Positions 13,721 to 14,025 of a stretch of DNA of 14,025 nt are shown one piece after another. Where the stretch lies: contig CAJFQR010000029.1 of the NCBI GenBank assembly GCA_904419105.1, forward strand, positions 1 to 14,025, read 5' to 3'. Both the position numbers and the translations under genes were made by a program. Source of the DNA: Candidatus Avimicrobium faecavium (GTDB lineage Bacteria > Bacillota > Clostridia > Oscillospirales > Ruminococcaceae). How positions within the stretch are numbered: the stretch's first letter is position 1; the number at the start of each line of letters is the position of its first letter. The notes under the pieces are model-generated. The model saw nothing but the letters and a program-made list of their open reading frames with translations, did not search any database and had not been told where the DNA came from.

Positions 13721-14025
13721 TTATTCTTCAAAGATCTCGGTGAGCAGCTCGCCGAGCAGCCGGGCGAAGTACTCGGTCTCCGCCTGCATCGCCGCGTAAT
13801 CCATACGGATCGGGCCGATGATGCCAATGCTGCCCGCCCCCTGGCTGCCGATGGCGAAGGGGGTGACCACCACCGAACAGTTCTGCAGCTCCTCGCACCG
13901 GTTTTCCTTCCCGATGAAGATGGTGGTGCGCTGCGGGTCTGCCTGCTCGGTGAGCTTTTTGACATTGCCCGGCTCCCAGATATAGTGCAGCAGCCGGCCG
14001 GCGTCCTCGTAATTGTCTACCGGAT
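13721..14025 (-). CDS. hrcA: Heat-inducible transcription repressor HrcA, 3' end only
   Basis: About 100 C-terminal residues of HrcA run off the right edge of the window, so the gene is cut by the window and not necessarily damaged. Translating the minus strand gives TTIFIGKENRCEELQNCSVV, a glycine-rich SQGAGSIGIIGP, RMDYAAM and an end LLGELLTEIFEE. The IGKEN, SVV and GIIGPIRMDY blocks are typical of the HrcA C-terminal domain. HrcA is known to repress heat-shock operons by binding CIRCE operators and needs GroEL for activity. The stop codon TAA at 13721-13723 lies 23 nt before the grpE start. The DNA-binding part and any upstream CIRCE would be beyond position 14025. Confidence 0.92.
   Translation of the reverse strand, partial: PVDNYEDAGRLLHYIWEPGNVKKLTEQADPQRTTIFIGKENRCEELQNCSVVVTPFAIGSQGAGSIGIIGPIRMDYAAMQAETEYFARLLGELLTEIFEE

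Noticed and set aside
1..14025. Looked for CRISPR arrays, insertion sequences, tRNA or rRNA genes, toxin-antitoxin pairs and defence genes.
   Set aside because: No spaced repeats, transposase or integrase motifs, cloverleaf sequences or recognisable defence proteins were seen; the genes are mainly conserved chromosomal functions.

Overview
The window looks like part of the chromosome of a GC-rich, spore-forming Gram-positive bacterium, probably Bacillota, class Clostridia, and perhaps Oscillospiraceae-like. The clues are a stage II sporulation protein D, a DnaK without the N-terminal insert seen in Gram-negative DnaK, the order hrcA-grpE-dnaK-dnaJ followed by prmA-rsmE, strong AGGAGG-type ribosome binding sites, sigma-A promoters with extended -10 elements, and an aldo/keto reductase with a ferredoxin-like tail. 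The taxonomic call is an inference from these features, not from any database search.

Layout from left to right. At 1-207 there is no gene, only a pair of overlapping terminators. Next are two minus-strand genes, an Fe-S aldo/keto reductase (208-1323) and a DUF1846 protein (1406-2890), each with its own promoter; the DUF1846 gene has a structured leader of about 140 nt. Divergent from them is spoIID (3115-4155, plus strand). It converges on a tight minus-strand operon of six genes reading prmA, rsmE, HAD phosphatase, PhoB-type response regulator, soluble histidine kinase and a small unknown protein (8916 down to 4257). A plus-strand gene for an unknown membrane-anchored protein (9172-9846) diverges from prmA and shares a bidirectional terminator with dnaJ. 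The right side is the heat-shock cluster: hrcA (3' end only), grpE and dnaK in one unit, then a terminator and a separate promoter for dnaJ.

How the genes work together. HrcA represses the chaperone operon. GrpE and DnaJ are the nucleotide-exchange factor and J-domain partner of DnaK. PrmA and RsmE modify ribosomal protein L11 and 16S rRNA. They are translationally coupled to the HAD phosphatase, and the two-component pair follows within a few bases, so ribosome-modification enzymes and a cytosolic signalling pair probably share one transcript. SpoIID is a peptidoglycan-degrading enzyme of forespore engulfment.

The region is mostly conserved housekeeping DNA. I found no CRISPR array, mobile element, tRNA, rRNA or recognisable defence system. 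The least explained parts are the leader of the DUF1846 gene, the membrane-less kinase, and two proteins of unknown function.
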